Assembly (NCBI GenBank): GCA_026985705.1
Contig: JALSPY010000115.1
Location: forward strand, 1-41,206
Direction of reading: 5' to 3'
Length of the DNA: 41,206 bases
Origin: Hydrogenothermaceae bacterium
GTDB taxonomy: Bacteria; Aquificota; Aquificia; Aquificales; Hydrogenothermaceae
A program made the translations under genes and the position numbers. Below the pieces are notes generated by a model. That model made no database searches. It worked only from the letters and a program-made list of their open reading frames with translations, and was not told where the DNA came from. Every line of letters starts with the position of its first letter. The first letter of the stretch is position 1. Of this stretch, positions 1 through 9,670 are shown piece after piece.

Positions 1-716
1 CATCCTGGTCTTAAACCATCTCCAAGTGAGAATGTAACATCATACTTTTTGAAAATATCACATATCTTATCAAAGTTTGTGTATAATGGGTTTTGTTTCC
101 CGTGAACTGTCATCCATTCAGCAATAATTGAGCCACCTCTAGAAACTATACCCATTAATCTATGATTAACAAGTGGTAGATGCTCCTTTAATAATCCTGC
201 GTGGATTGTCATATAATCAACACCTTGTTGAGCTTGTAGCTCTATAATATCTAAAATATCATCCTCCGTTAACTCTTCTATACTTCTAACTTCCTTTAAA
301 GCCTGATATATTGGAACTGTCCCTATAGGAACTGGAGAGTTAGCTATGATAGCTTCTCTTATCTCGTTAAGATTTCCACCTGTTGATAAATCCATTACAG
401 TATCAGCTCCATACTTTAAAGCAACTCTTAATTTTTCTAGCTCACTCTCTATATTTGAAACAACAGCCGAATTTCCAATATTAGCATTAACTTTACACTT
501 GACAGCTATACCTATACCCATAGGTTCTAATTCATAATGATGTATATTAGCTGGAATTACTAATCTTCCTTCTGCAACCTCTTTTCTTATTAACTCAGCT
601 GGTAAATCTTCCCTTTTTGCTACATATTCCATCTCTGGAGTTATTATTCCCTCTCTGGCATAATCCATCTGAGTTTTTCCATATGTTGTGCTTCTAGGAA
701 CTCTATATTTACCCAT
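1..716 (-). CDS. thiC: Phosphomethylpyrimidine synthase ThiC (partial, C-terminus outside window)
   Basis: ThiC is a radical-SAM enzyme that converts aminoimidazole ribotide to hydroxymethylpyrimidine phosphate in thiamine synthesis. The visible N-terminal 238 residues are typical: GKYRVPRSTTYGKTQMDYA at the start, then NIGNSAVV, ADTVMDLSTGGNL, VPIGTVPIYQA, MTIHAGL and SLGDGLRPG at the window edge. The ATG at 714-716 is preceded by an aaggaggt-type ribosome binding site. The C-terminal Cys motif that binds the [4Fe-4S] cluster lies beyond position 1, so an intact enzyme cannot be confirmed. No TPP riboswitch is recognisable in the 131-base leader (717-847): the conserved CUGAGA and related boxes are absent. 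The gene follows the DUF4139 gene on the same strand. Confidence 0.96.
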   Translation of the reverse strand, partial: MGKYRVPRSTTYGKTQMDYAREGIITPEMEYVAKREDLPAELIRKEVAEGRLVIPANIHHYELEPMGIGIAVKCKVNANIGNSAVVSNIESELEKLRVALKYGADTVMDLSTGGNLNEIREAIIANSPVPIGTVPIYQALKEVRSIEELTEDDILDIIELQAQQGVDYMTIHAGLLKEHLPLVNHRLMGIVSRGGSIIAEWMTVHGKQNPLYTNFDKICDIFKKYDVTFSLGDGLRPG

Positions 717-847
717 TTTTTTAACCTCCTTGTTAAATAAAGCTGAAATTAGATATAACCTCATTATAAATTAAATAACTGGTTAATTAAGTGATTGAAT
801 ATCATAATCTTATATGAAGGAAGTATAATAGCAATGGTTATATTTCT

Positions 848-2299
848 CTATCTAGAGATTTTGGCTTTGTATCCATACTCTAAAATATATTCATCATTTG
901 CTGGAATAGAAAACTCCCATTCTATCTTACCCTTAACTTTATCATACTTTTTAGGTTTAAACTTTTCAATTCCTAAAAGCTCTACTTCTATATTATCAGA
1001 TGTAACCGGTGGAACAGAATCAATAAAAGAAACTTTTATACTACTGTTATGTTTGTTTTTTATAGTATACCTAACTATATATGTATGAATTTCTTTACCG
1101 AAGAAAGTCTTTTCCCTATAATCTTTTAATACTTCTTTTTTTACAACTATCTTATTATCCTTGCCAAATGAAATTTTTGATTTTTCCCCCTTTTTAGCTC
1201 CATAAAATCTATCACTTCCTACATACATATCATCAATAAAGAATATTGCTTCATCAGATTGAGCATAGTCTTTTAAAGGCACAAATTTGGCTATAAGATG
1301 AGGTGTTAAAGTATCGTAAGCATCTATAACCACTTTGAATTCTACATTTTTTATTACATCAGTGGATAAATGTATACTCTGAAATACATCCTTTTTTAAG
1401 GATACAGGAGTTTTTAACACATAATAATAGTGTGCATATCCATATTTATACTCAGCGGCTTTATTATCTTTGGTGTATTCAAATATTTTTTTTCTAGCTT
1501 TCTCTATTCTCATAGCTTGTAAACCTAAACCCCAACTTCTACTACTACTAACATTTTCTCTTTTCTTATTTATAAAGGTTGGTACTTTTAATTTAAAAGG
1601 AATAAAAAATGGATAGTAGGTAATATAAACTTTTTCTAAATCTCTATCGGGAAACACTACTAGGTAGTTCCTTAAAATTATACTTTTATTCTCAATGTCT
1701 GCTATGATGTCATATCTATTAAAACCTCCTATATTTAAAAATGATATAACTTTTAATTTTGCATCTGATGGAACCTTACAATTTATAAAAATTTCAGCAG
1801 GATGAAATGTCGCTAAAAATTTATCAAACTCTTTCTTTTCCTTTCTATACCTTTCATTTAAATTATATAGTTTTTCCTCTAGATTTAATTTCTGCTTTTC
1901 CAGATTTTCTATATTTTCAACGGCATCTTTAAATCTTTCAGAAGAAACTTTTTCCAAAGATTTTAAGGAAAATTCCACCGCTAAAATTTGATTTTCTAAG
2001 CTACTTATCTTATTTTTTCTTTCTATATATCTAGTATCTTCTTCTATAGGAATATCTCTTACAAGAGTTATATCGCACTCTTTAGGAGAAATAAAAAATA
2101 CACTATCGGAGGCTTTTGTAGGTAAAATTACATTTATTCTTTTATTACCATCTACTCTTTCACTTAATGTAGAAACCAGAAAACTTTTATTTACATAAAT
2201 ATTTAACTCTTCAATTTTTAGCTCTGAAGAGAAAATACTTTGTGAACTTAAAAAACTATATAAGAAAAAAGCTATAAAAAATTTTCTTTTTAACTTCAT
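848..2299 (-). CDS. DUF4139 / mucoidy-inhibitor A-like secreted protein
   Basis: Exported protein of 483 residues with a Sec-type signal (basic MKLKRK then hydrophobic FFIAFFLYSFL, about residues 1-25). A coiled-coil segment follows at about 90-165, and the C-terminal third resembles the DUF4139 domain: IDDMYVGSDRF, GEKSKISFGKDNKI and a final beta-rich segment ending EYILEYGYKAK. Family members (MuiA-like) are surface or periplasmic proteins of unclear biochemical role. The start is the only sensible ATG before the signal peptide, but its ribosome binding site is weak. It lies between waaA and thiC on the same strand; a link to the cell envelope is possible but not shown. Confidence 0.7.
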   Translation of the reverse strand: MKLKRKFFIAFFLYSFLSSQSIFSSELKIEELNIYVNKSFLVSTLSERVDGNKRINVILPTKASDSVFFISPKECDITLVRDIPIEEDTRYIERKNKISSLENQILAVEFSLKSLEKVSSERFKDAVENIENLEKQKLNLEEKLYNLNERYRKEKKEFDKFLATFHPAEIFINCKVPSDAKLKVISFLNIGGFNRYDIIADIENKSIILRNYLVVFPDRDLEKVYITYYPFFIPFKLKVPTFINKKRENVSSSRSWGLGLQAMRIEKARKKIFEYTKDNKAAEYKYGYAHYYYVLKTPVSLKKDVFQSIHLSTDVIKNVEFKVVIDAYDTLTPHLIAKFVPLKDYAQSDEAIFFIDDMYVGSDRFYGAKKGEKSKISFGKDNKIVVKKEVLKDYREKTFFGKEIHTYIVRYTIKNKHNSSIKVSFIDSVPPVTSDNIEVELLGIEKFKPKKYDKVKGKIEWEFSIPANDEYILEYGYKAKISR

Positions 2300-2374
2300 T
2301 TAAATCTTTATTTAAATTTTTTTTTACATAAATAAATATCTTTCTCACCATTTAAACTTTCAATAATAACATTA

Positions 2375-3577
2375 TCAATTATAGAACAGTTTTTCTATCT
2401 CTTTTAAATAACAATCTAAGATTTTTTTCCCAGCCTCTTCTAGAGAAAAGTTTATTTTCAAATCAGTTTTTAAAAGATTGTCTAATATCTTTTCTAATTG
2501 CTCTTCTGAACTTGCTCTTTTAACTAAACCAATCTTTTCAAACTCATTTACATTTTCCTCTATCTTATGTATATACTTACCGACCACAACAGGTTTTTTA
2601 TAGTAGATAGCCTCTAAAATGTTATGACCTCCTATATCTGTAAAAGTCCCCCCCATCACTACAATATCAGCATACTTATAAATTCCTGATAGCTCTCCCA
2701 ATGTGTTAAGTATATAGACATCTTTATCTATTTTTTCTGTATCTGTTCTTAAAGAGTAATTTAACATATACTCCTTTAATAATTCTTCTATCTCTTTAAC
2801 TCTCTCTAAATGTCTAGGTGCAATTATTAGAGATAAATCCTTGTATTTTTTCCTTAAAGATAGATACACCTTTATCAGTATTTCTTCTTCTCCTTTATGT
2901 GAGCTAGCTAAAATTATTAATCTTCTGTTATTTTTATCTAAATGAAGACTTTTTTTAGGAATAGATGATATATACTTTAAATCACCACAGAGTTTTAGTT
3001 TTCCACTATCTTTAACAAAATTAGATAAATAATTAAAATCGTTATTTGAGCGGACTAAAAACTTATAAAATGAATTAAAAATATACTTATAGAAAAAATA
3101 GAATTTTTTATACTTTTTATATGAGTTTTTAGAAACCCTACTGTTAACAGATAATAAAGGAAATTTTTTTGATGAGTATGTTATTAAGTTAAACCAAAAT
3201 TCCTCCTCAATAATAATTCCTAATTTTATATTGTAAGAGTTAAGAAATCTTTTTATTGATATGCTTAAGTCGTATGGCAATGGTATAACCTTAGCATAAG
3301 AAAACTCTTTTTTTCCGTAATCTAAACCTCTAGGAGAAAAAATTGTAATAAGAATATTATTATTTTCTTTTAATCTTTCTATTAAAGGTCTTGCTAAATT
3401 TAATTCTCCCACACTTGCACAGTGAAACCAGATATATTCCTTATTGTCTGAAGGTCTAGGATAAAGTCTTTCAAAAAAATTTAGAGCATACCCTCTCTTT
3501 TTAACAATAAGAGAAAAGACAGGGATGAAAAGAAAAGAATAAAAGATTTGATAAATTAATCTTATAAGATTTTCCAT
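2375..3577 (-). CDS. waaA: 3-deoxy-D-manno-octulosonic acid (Kdo) transferase
   Basis: Membrane-anchored GT-B glycosyltransferase of 400 residues that adds Kdo from CMP-Kdo to lipid IVA, so the cell makes lipopolysaccharide. Visible hallmarks are an N-terminal hydrophobic anchor (about residues 5-25), FHCASVGELNLARPL at about 50, the acceptor-side motif IIIEEEFWFNL where the family has an acidic residue before W-x-N-L, and the C-terminal donor-site region VVMGGTFTDIGGHNILEA. Length is normal for the family. Its ATG shares one base with the stop codon of aspS (TAATG), so the two are likely translationally coupled. The sequence does not show whether it adds one Kdo or more. Confidence 0.93.
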   Translation of the reverse strand: MENLIRLIYQIFYSFLFIPVFSLIVKKRGYALNFFERLYPRPSDNKEYIWFHCASVGELNLARPLIERLKENNNILITIFSPRGLDYGKKEFSYAKVIPLPYDLSISIKRFLNSYNIKLGIIIEEEFWFNLITYSSKKFPLLSVNSRVSKNSYKKYKKFYFFYKYIFNSFYKFLVRSNNDFNYLSNFVKDSGKLKLCGDLKYISSIPKKSLHLDKNNRRLIILASSHKGEEEILIKVYLSLRKKYKDLSLIIAPRHLERVKEIEELLKEYMLNYSLRTDTEKIDKDVYILNTLGELSGIYKYADIVVMGGTFTDIGGHNILEAIYYKKPVVVGKYIHKIEENVNEFEKIGLVKRASSEEQLEKILDNLLKTDLKINFSLEEAGKKILDCYLKEIEKLFYN

Positions 3578-5391
3578 TATTTATTTTCTATTTCTATCTC
3601 TATTCCTAGCTCTTCCAGTTGTTCCTCTTTAACATAATCAGGTGCCTCTGTTAGAGGACATATTCCCTTTTGAGTTTTTGGAAACGCTATTACCTCTCTT
3701 ATACTTTCAGAGTTTGTCATAAGTGCTAAAATTCTATCTAATCCGAATGCTAATCCACCATGTGGAGGAGCTCCATACTTTAGAGCTTTAATAAGAAAAC
3801 CAAACTTTTCTTCTGCCTCTTCATCTGATATTCCTAGCAGTTCAAACATCTTTTTCTGTATATCTGGTCTGTGTATACGGATAGAACCTCCTCCTATCTC
3901 CTCTCCATTTAACACCAAATCGTAAGCTTTAGATTTAAAAGTTAAAGCTATATCTTTGTTGTTTATTGCTTCATCTATTCTATCTATATCTTCATCCTTA
4001 GGGCTTGTGAATGGGTGATGTAATGCCACAAGTCTTTTTTCTTCCTCGTCCCACTCTACTAATGGGAAATCAACAACCCATGTAAACTTCCACTCTCCCT
4101 CTGGGATAATATCCAATTTTTCAGCAACCAATTTTCTTAAAAGACCTAAGACCTTATGTGTTGTTTCATAATCATCAGCTATAAATATAAGTAAATCTCC
4201 ATCTTCAGCTTCCATTCTTTCAAAAAGTTTATTTTTTTGTTCCTCTGTGAAAAATTTAAGAATTGGAGAACTTACCTTTCCATTTTCCAGTTTAATCCAT
4301 GCCATACCTTTAGCACCAAAATTTATAGCCTCTTTTGTTAACTCATCTATCTCTTTCCTTGAAAATTTAGCACCACCTTTTATATTTATTCCTTTTACTA
4401 AGCCTCCATTTTCAACTGCAGACCTGAAAACTTTAAATTCGCATTCCTTAGCTATATCAGAAACATCTACAAGCTCTAAACCGTATCTTAAGTCTGGTTT
4501 ATCTGTTCCATATCTCTCTATAGCTTCTTTATAGCTCATTCTAGGAAATGGTAATTTTAGCTCTATTCCTAATACCTTTTTCCATAGATAATGAATTAAA
4601 CCTTCAGATATTGCGATAACATCTTCTTCATCAACAAAAGACATCTCAAAGTCTATCTGTGTAAATTCCGGCTGTCTATCCTTTCTTAAATCTTCATCTC
4701 TAAAACATTTAACTATTTGAAAATATCTTTCTATTCCACCAACCATTAGTATCTGTTTAAATAACTGTGGAGACTGTGGAAGTGCATAAAATTTCCCTTT
4801 TTCAAGTCTAGAAGGAACTAAAAAATCTCTAGCTCCTTCTGGTGTTGATTTAGTTAACATAGGAGTTTCTATCTCTAAAAATCCATTTCCTGCTAGATAT
4901 TCTCTTGTAGCCTGATAAACTTCGTGTCTTAATATAAGTTTTTTTAACATTGAAGGTCTTCGTATATCTAAGTATCTGTATCTTAGTCTAACTTCCTCTT
5001 TAACATCAATCTCATCTTCTATAGGAAATGGAAGAATATCACAGCTATTAAGTATTCTTAACTCATCTACAATAACTTCTATATTTCCTGTAGGAATTTT
5101 AGGGTTTTCCGTTCCTTCAGGTCTTCTCTGAACTCTTCCTCTAACTGCTAAAACATACTCTGTTCTTACCTTTTTAGCCTTTTTGTAGGCTTCCTCTGGA
5201 GATAATGAAGGGTCTATAACAATTTGAACAATTCCCTCTTTATCTCTTAAATTTATAAATATTACTCCTCCATGGTCCCTTACACTTTCAGCCCAACCTA
5301 AAAGCTTAACCTCATCTCCTATATTAGCCTCAGTTAACTCACCACAAAAATAATCCCTTTTAAAATCTCCTAAATGGTCTAATTGTGTCAT
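3577..5391 (-). CDS. aspS: Aspartate--tRNA(Asp/Asn) ligase, probably non-discriminating
   Basis: Class IIb synthetase of 604 residues: N-terminal OB anticodon-binding domain (about 1-120), catalytic core with QSPQLFKQILMVGGIERYFQ-type motif 2 region, bacterial GAD insertion (about 290-420), and motif 3 GGLAFGLDRILALM near the C-terminus. Two positions that separate discriminating from non-discriminating bacterial AspRS (as described for Pseudomonas) are of the non-discriminating kind here: DHGG in the first loop, where E. coli has DLGG, and RPEG, where E. coli has a Lys instead of the Gly. The enzyme therefore probably also makes Asp-tRNA(Asn), which GatCAB would amidate; that part is inference. 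Start ATG has a gaggtaagaa leader. waaA overlaps its stop by one base. Confidence 0.96.
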   Translation of the reverse strand: MTQLDHLGDFKRDYFCGELTEANIGDEVKLLGWAESVRDHGGVIFINLRDKEGIVQIVIDPSLSPEEAYKKAKKVRTEYVLAVRGRVQRRPEGTENPKIPTGNIEVIVDELRILNSCDILPFPIEDEIDVKEEVRLRYRYLDIRRPSMLKKLILRHEVYQATREYLAGNGFLEIETPMLTKSTPEGARDFLVPSRLEKGKFYALPQSPQLFKQILMVGGIERYFQIVKCFRDEDLRKDRQPEFTQIDFEMSFVDEEDVIAISEGLIHYLWKKVLGIELKLPFPRMSYKEAIERYGTDKPDLRYGLELVDVSDIAKECEFKVFRSAVENGGLVKGINIKGGAKFSRKEIDELTKEAINFGAKGMAWIKLENGKVSSPILKFFTEEQKNKLFERMEAEDGDLLIFIADDYETTHKVLGLLRKLVAEKLDIIPEGEWKFTWVVDFPLVEWDEEEKRLVALHHPFTSPKDEDIDRIDEAINNKDIALTFKSKAYDLVLNGEEIGGGSIRIHRPDIQKKMFELLGISDEEAEEKFGFLIKALKYGAPPHGGLAFGLDRILALMTNSESIREVIAFPKTQKGICPLTEAPDYVKEEQLEELGIEIEIENK

Positions 5392-5673
5392 TTCTTACCT
5401 CTTTTAGTTTTTAAAGTTATTAATATTATAACTGTTAGCCTGTTAATTTTGCCTTTTTGGTTAAGGTTATGACAGTACTAACATTAACAAAAGCAAAATT
5501 TTTAGCTTTTTAAACTTTAAGGCAATAACAGTTTAATCAGAACTTGGAGATTAACACTACACAATAAAATTTGAGAATTTAGATATTTCCCTTTATGAAA
5601 AAAAACTTGACTATTAATATTAAAAATATAACTTTATCCTATCGCCAAAACAAAGTTAGAGGGAGGGTAGGAA

Positions 5674-6804
5674 ATGAATTATAATGGAGTAGTTAATGAA
5701 TACCTACCTTATCTGATAACTTTATTAAAGGCTATTGGAATATTCTTAGTAGGATTAGGATTATCCACAGTAGGTAAAACTTTAGTTAGTAAAGGATTAT
5801 CAAAAATCCATATCTTAGAAAGAGAGACAGAATTTATTCAGAGCTTTAGTAAACTTGTGTATTACTTTATACTTCTTATAACTATAGTAGCTGTTTTAGA
5901 AATATTAGGTTTAAAGTATATAACTCAACCATTTATTGATTTGTTAAACGAAGTACTAGTTTATATACCTAATATTATAGGAGCAGGTTTAATACTGTTT
6001 TTAGGTATACTGTTAGCTAAAATATCAAAAGAGTTTATAAAATCACTTCTTATAACATTTAAAGTTGAGGAGTTTGCTAAACAGTATAAGATTGAAAACT
6101 TAAGCGGTGCAGTTGCAAACTTTGTTTATCTAATAATCATCTTATTTGTCATAATGGCATCTTTAAATGCTTTAGGTATCACTGTTATATCTGAGCCTGC
6201 AACTCAGATGATAGCTTCCATACTTTTAACAATTCCTAAAGTAATAGCAGGACTAATAATATTTGGTGTTATATTTTTCTTAGGAAAATTAGTAGCTGAA
6301 ATTATTTCTAAGATTGTTGATGATATCAACATAGATGAAGTAGCCAACTATTTAGGAATATCTTCAGAAAAACTCAAATTTGATAAGTTAGTTAAATATC
6401 TTATACTTACATTTGCAACTTTAATAGGTTTATCACAAGCATTCTCTTATGTAGAGGCAACCGCTTTAAGTCTTTTAACACAACAATTATTGGAGATAAT
6501 ATTTAAAGTTTTAGTCGCATCTGCTATAGTTTTTGTTGCAATGTTTATAGGAAAACAGATAGAAGACAAACTAGAAAACAAAAACTTTGGTAAAGGTATT
6601 AAATATCTCTTAATTCTTATGTCCGTATTTTTAGCCTTACCATTTATTGGAATATCTCCAGAGATAATAGAAATATTTGTATTCACTATAACCTTAGGTT
6701 TAGGAATTGCATTTGCTTTAGCATTTGGATTAGGTGGTAAGGATATAGCTAGAGAAATTTTAAAAGATATCTTTCTAAAGAATAAAAATAGTTCTAAAGA
6801 ATAA
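5674..6804 (+). CDS. Multi-pass membrane protein of the CmpX / conserved-TM-helix mechanosensitive channel type
   Basis: Integral membrane protein of 376 residues, almost entirely hydrophobic, with about eight to nine predicted segments (around 12-34, 60-85, 105-125, 150-175, 187-210, 240-260, 270-300, 312-330 and 338-365). Pairs of helices recur with similar motifs (IPNIIGAGLILFLGILLAK and IPKVIAGLIIFGVIFFLGK), which matches the conserved TM-helix repeat of small mechanosensitive-channel-like proteins. The C-terminus has the family-typical ALAFGLGGKDIAREI. The MscS beta domain is missing, so ion conduction is not assured. A gagggaggg ribosome binding site precedes ATG 5674. It is divergent from aspS and stands alone. 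Confidence 0.75.
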   Translation: MNYNGVVNEYLPYLITLLKAIGIFLVGLGLSTVGKTLVSKGLSKIHILERETEFIQSFSKLVYYFILLITIVAVLEILGLKYITQPFIDLLNEVLVYIPNIIGAGLILFLGILLAKISKEFIKSLLITFKVEEFAKQYKIENLSGAVANFVYLIIILFVIMASLNALGITVISEPATQMIASILLTIPKVIAGLIIFGVIFFLGKLVAEIISKIVDDINIDEVANYLGISSEKLKFDKLVKYLILTFATLIGLSQAFSYVEATALSLLTQQLLEIIFKVLVASAIVFVAMFIGKQIEDKLENKNFGKGIKYLLILMSVFLALPFIGISPEIIEIFVFTITLGLGIAFALAFGLGGKDIAREILKDIFLKNKNSSKE

Positions 6805-6836
6805 AGATAGTAAAGGAAACTAAATATATCTTTTTT
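6803..6836 (+). terminator. Possible weak Rho-independent terminator after the CmpX-like gene
   Basis: AAAGATA (6803-6809) can pair with TATCTTT (6827-6833), with an inner TAGT/ACTA pairing, and is followed by a run of T to 6836. The stem is A+T-rich, so this is only a weak candidate. Confidence 0.3.
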
Positions 6837-6929
6837 ACTTCTACATTTTCTTTTTTTATCTTATTTTTTTATCCTTTTCATAAAATTCTGTTAAACTTTT
6901 ATAAAAATTCCCTTTAATGTGGTGAAATA

Positions 6930-7454
6930 TTGATAAAAGGCAAAAATATCTATCTAATAGGTTTTATGGGTAGTGGAAAAAGCACAGTAGGAAAAGTTTT
7001 AGCCGAAGAGTTAGGCTATAGATTTGTTGATACAGATGAGGAAATAGAGAAAGAAACTGGGAAGAAAATTAAAGATATTTTTAAAGAGTATGGAGAGGAG
7101 TATTTTAGAAATTTAGAGAGAAAAAAAATTTTGGAGCTATCAAAGAAAAAAAATTTAGTAATTTCAACAGGTGGCGGTTTACCTGCAAATAAGGAAAATC
7201 TGAGTATTATGAAAAATTCTGGAGTTGTTATATGGTTGAAAATAGATTTTGATACATTTTTAAATAGGGTTGGCAATGATGAAAACAGACCTCTACTAAA
7301 GGAAGATATAAATAAATTGAAGGAAAGATTTAACAAAAGGAAGAAATATTACTCTCAAGCAGATATAGTTGTAATTAATGATAACACTAAAACAGTAGAT
7401 GAAACTGTAAAAGATATTTTAGAAAATATAAAAGAAAAATTAATTTTGTTTTAA
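6930..7454 (+). CDS. aroK: Shikimate kinase
   Basis: Phosphorylates shikimate with ATP in the chorismate pathway. The 174-residue protein has the full set of family motifs: P-loop GFMGSGKST at residues 11-19, the shikimate-binding DTD at about 35, FRNLE, GGG at about 85 (STGGGL), the lid Arg in NRPLL and the C-terminal adenine loop. Length is standard. The start is TTG at 6930; the nearby ATG and GTG codons upstream are out of frame or run into stops, so TTG is the only start that keeps the first beta strand (KNIYLIG). Its 3' end overlaps the convergent membrane-protein gene by 15 bases. Confidence 0.95.
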   Translation: MIKGKNIYLIGFMGSGKSTVGKVLAEELGYRFVDTDEEIEKETGKKIKDIFKEYGEEYFRNLERKKILELSKKKNLVISTGGGLPANKENLSIMKNSGVVIWLKIDFDTFLNRVGNDENRPLLKEDINKLKERFNKRKKYYSQADIVVINDNTKTVDETVKDILENIKEKLILF

Positions 7455-8378
7455 TCTTTTTTCTATTATCCAAATAATATCCTCAAATTTTTCTCTTCTT
7501 TCAAAAAGGTTGTTGGCTAATTTTAAAAGTATTAAAAATATTGAAATAGGTATTACTATAGTTTGAATGACTATTAAAGATATTTCTAAAACTATTAGAT
7601 TTACTACTGCATCTATAAACCTATCTTTATTCTTCCACACATATATACTAACTTCTTTAGCAAGTTGAGATTTTTCTTTAAGTATATTCCAACCAAATTC
7701 AAAACTTTTAAGTTTTGCGAAAAAACCTTCATCTTTTTGATTTGTATTGATAATTAAGGTATCTTCTTTAGAAAACTTATTTTCTAATTTAGATAAATCT
7801 TTAAAAACTACCAAATTTTGCTCTATTCTAGGTTTAAAAAAGTCTTCATATAGAAGATTATTAACTATTCCACATACAGGAAGGGCTAATCTTAATGCAA
7901 GAATTAGAATTACTATTCCTGTTATAACCATGACAAGGCTTCTTAATCTATCTATCCAAATTGAAGGTAGCAAAATTATTAAAATATATGAGATTATATT
8001 AAATGAATAGACAGTTAAAATCTCTTTAGAAATTTTCATTAAACCTATTAAACCTAAAGATATAGTTAAAACTGTTGAAAGTCTCTCTGTTGCATCATCT
8101 AAAGGGTCTAAAATCTGTCCTATATGTAGTGTTAAACCAACACCTGCAGGGGAAATGTCTATCTCTGTTTCCTTTGCAACGGAAACTATAGCATTAGTTA
8201 TTCTGGCAATACCGTAAACAACAATAGTTTCTTTTATAGCAGTTTTAAAATATTCATCTCCCTTTTCGTCTAAGTATGGTAATTTTTCTGGAAAAATTCT
8301 AAAAGTTAAAATAAAAAAAATAATAAAAAATGAAATAATTAATTTTTTCCATACAGGTGAAGGTAGATTAATATTCAT
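7440..8378 (-). CDS. Membrane protein of unknown function
   Basis: I do not recognise a named family. The 312-residue protein has a hydrophobic segment at about 12-30, a conserved-looking soluble stretch (LPYLDEKGDEYFKTAIKETI, then SPAGVGLTLHIGQILDPLDD) and three close segments at about 100-170. A second soluble loop spans about 185-250, and a last hydrophobic segment lies at about 258-285 before a basic tail. The Gly/Asp/Pro-rich loop between the first two membrane segments is probably periplasmic and is the most distinctive part. The ATG is preceded by aaagga. The gene ends inside the end of aroK and lies just upstream of mqnC's stop on the same strand. Confidence 0.75.
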   Translation of the reverse strand: MNINLPSPVWKKLIISFFIIFFILTFRIFPEKLPYLDEKGDEYFKTAIKETIVVYGIARITNAIVSVAKETEIDISPAGVGLTLHIGQILDPLDDATERLSTVLTISLGLIGLMKISKEILTVYSFNIISYILIILLPSIWIDRLRSLVMVITGIVILILALRLALPVCGIVNNLLYEDFFKPRIEQNLVVFKDLSKLENKFSKEDTLIINTNQKDEGFFAKLKSFEFGWNILKEKSQLAKEVSIYVWKNKDRFIDAVVNLIVLEISLIVIQTIVIPISIFLILLKLANNLFERREKFEDIIWIIEKRLKQN

Positions 8379-8396
8379 TTCCTTTGATTTCTTACT

Positions 8397-9512
8397 TTAA
8401 TAATATCTAACTATATTGTAATATGTATCTCTCTGTGCTGGAATAAAACCAGCCTCTTTTATTATTTCTGCCATCTTTTCAGGCTTAGGAGCAGAAACTT
8501 TCCATCCTGTAGAAGCTACAACATTTTCCTCAATCATAGTGCTTCCTAAATCATTAGCACCAAAGTGTAAACCAATCTGTCCTATCTTCATAGTTTGTGT
8601 AATGTGTGAAGACTGTATATTTTCAAAGTTGTCTAAAAATATTCTTGATAGTGATAAAACCTTTAGATAATAAACAGATGTAGCTGTTTCTAGATGGTCC
8701 AATTTAGTTCCACCTTTTTGAAAGGTCCAAGGAATAAAGGCTGTAAAATATCCTCTTCCTTCCTTTAAAGAGTTATCCTGTAAATCTCTTACATTAGATA
8801 GATGTTCTATTATATGTTTAGGTTCTTCTATATGTCCAAACATCATTGTGGCTGTTGTTTTCATTCCCAACCTATGGGCTGTTTTATGAACTTCCAACCA
8901 CTCATCAGTGCTAACTTTAGCCTTTGTTGAAAGCTGGTTTCTAACTTCATCTGAAAGTATCTCTGCTCCACCACCGGGAACACTGTCTAGCCCTGCATCT
9001 TTTAATGTCTTTAAAACTTCTTCCACAGTCATTTTTTCCAGTTTAGCTAAAAAGACAATTTCTGTAGCTGATAGTGAGTGTAGCTGAATATTTGGGAATC
9101 TTTTTTTTATTTCAGAGAATAAATTTATATAAAAATCCAGTCTTAAATCTGGGTTTAATCCACCTTGCATTAGGACGGTAGTTCCACCCCATTCTATTAA
9201 CTCCTCAATCTTTTTAAAAATCTCTTCGTAATCTAATATATAAGCGTTTGGAGATTTCTTAGTTGTTTGAAAAGCACAAAATTTACAACCGGCAACACAT
9301 ACATTTGTATAGTTTATATTTCTATCTACAACAAATGTTGCTACATTGTCAGGATGCTTTTCTCTTCTAACGAAATCTGCCAATCTTCCTACTGTCAATA
9401 AATCTCCATTCTCAAGTAAAAATAGAGCTTCCTCTTCATTAATTCTTTTCCCAGATAAAACTTTATCAAAGATATATTTAATATCAAAAGAGCTTTTTGA
9501 GTTTGTTATCAT
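8397..9512 (-). CDS. mqnC: Cyclic dehypoxanthinyl futalosine synthase (MqnC), radical SAM
   Basis: Radical-SAM enzyme of the futalosine menaquinone pathway that cyclises dehypoxanthine futalosine. The 371-residue protein carries the cluster motif CVAGCKFC (Cys72, Cys76, Cys79), YTNVCVAG before it, MQGGLNPDL, DSVPGGGAEIL, TTATMMFGH, FTAFIPWTFQ and FGANDLGSTMIEENV. The combination of PGGGAEIL, FIPWTFQ and GSTMIEENV fits MqnC better than MqnE. Start ATG 9512 has a clear gaggt site. It is divergent from the UbiD-family gene across 158 bases, and UbiD/UbiX-type proteins act later in the same pathway. Menaquinone would serve respiration. Confidence 0.92.
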   Translation of the reverse strand: MITNSKSSFDIKYIFDKVLSGKRINEEEALFLLENGDLLTVGRLADFVRREKHPDNVATFVVDRNINYTNVCVAGCKFCAFQTTKKSPNAYILDYEEIFKKIEELIEWGGTTVLMQGGLNPDLRLDFYINLFSEIKKRFPNIQLHSLSATEIVFLAKLEKMTVEEVLKTLKDAGLDSVPGGGAEILSDEVRNQLSTKAKVSTDEWLEVHKTAHRLGMKTTATMMFGHIEEPKHIIEHLSNVRDLQDNSLKEGRGYFTAFIPWTFQKGGTKLDHLETATSVYYLKVLSLSRIFLDNFENIQSSHITQTMKIGQIGLHFGANDLGSTMIEENVVASTGWKVSAPKPEKMAEIIKEAGFIPAQRDTYYNIVRYY

Positions 9513-9670
9513 CTTTTTACCTCTTTAATTGCTAGATTAAAAATTAAAAACATAAAACAAAAAAAAGAAAAATGATTTAGTTATAAGTTTAAATGTTCAA
9601 ATAAGATTTTATAATTTCAACAATTAATGTTTAATTTTTCTAATAGAATTATTTAATTTGGAGTGGAAAA

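Noticed and set aside
717..847. Possible TPP riboswitch before thiC
   Set aside because: The conserved TPP motifs are absent on the minus strand and the leader is plain A+T-rich.
5606..5640. Promoter with TTGACT before the CmpX-like gene
   Set aside because: TATAAC lies only 14 bases away and no good -10 is found at 16-18 bases.
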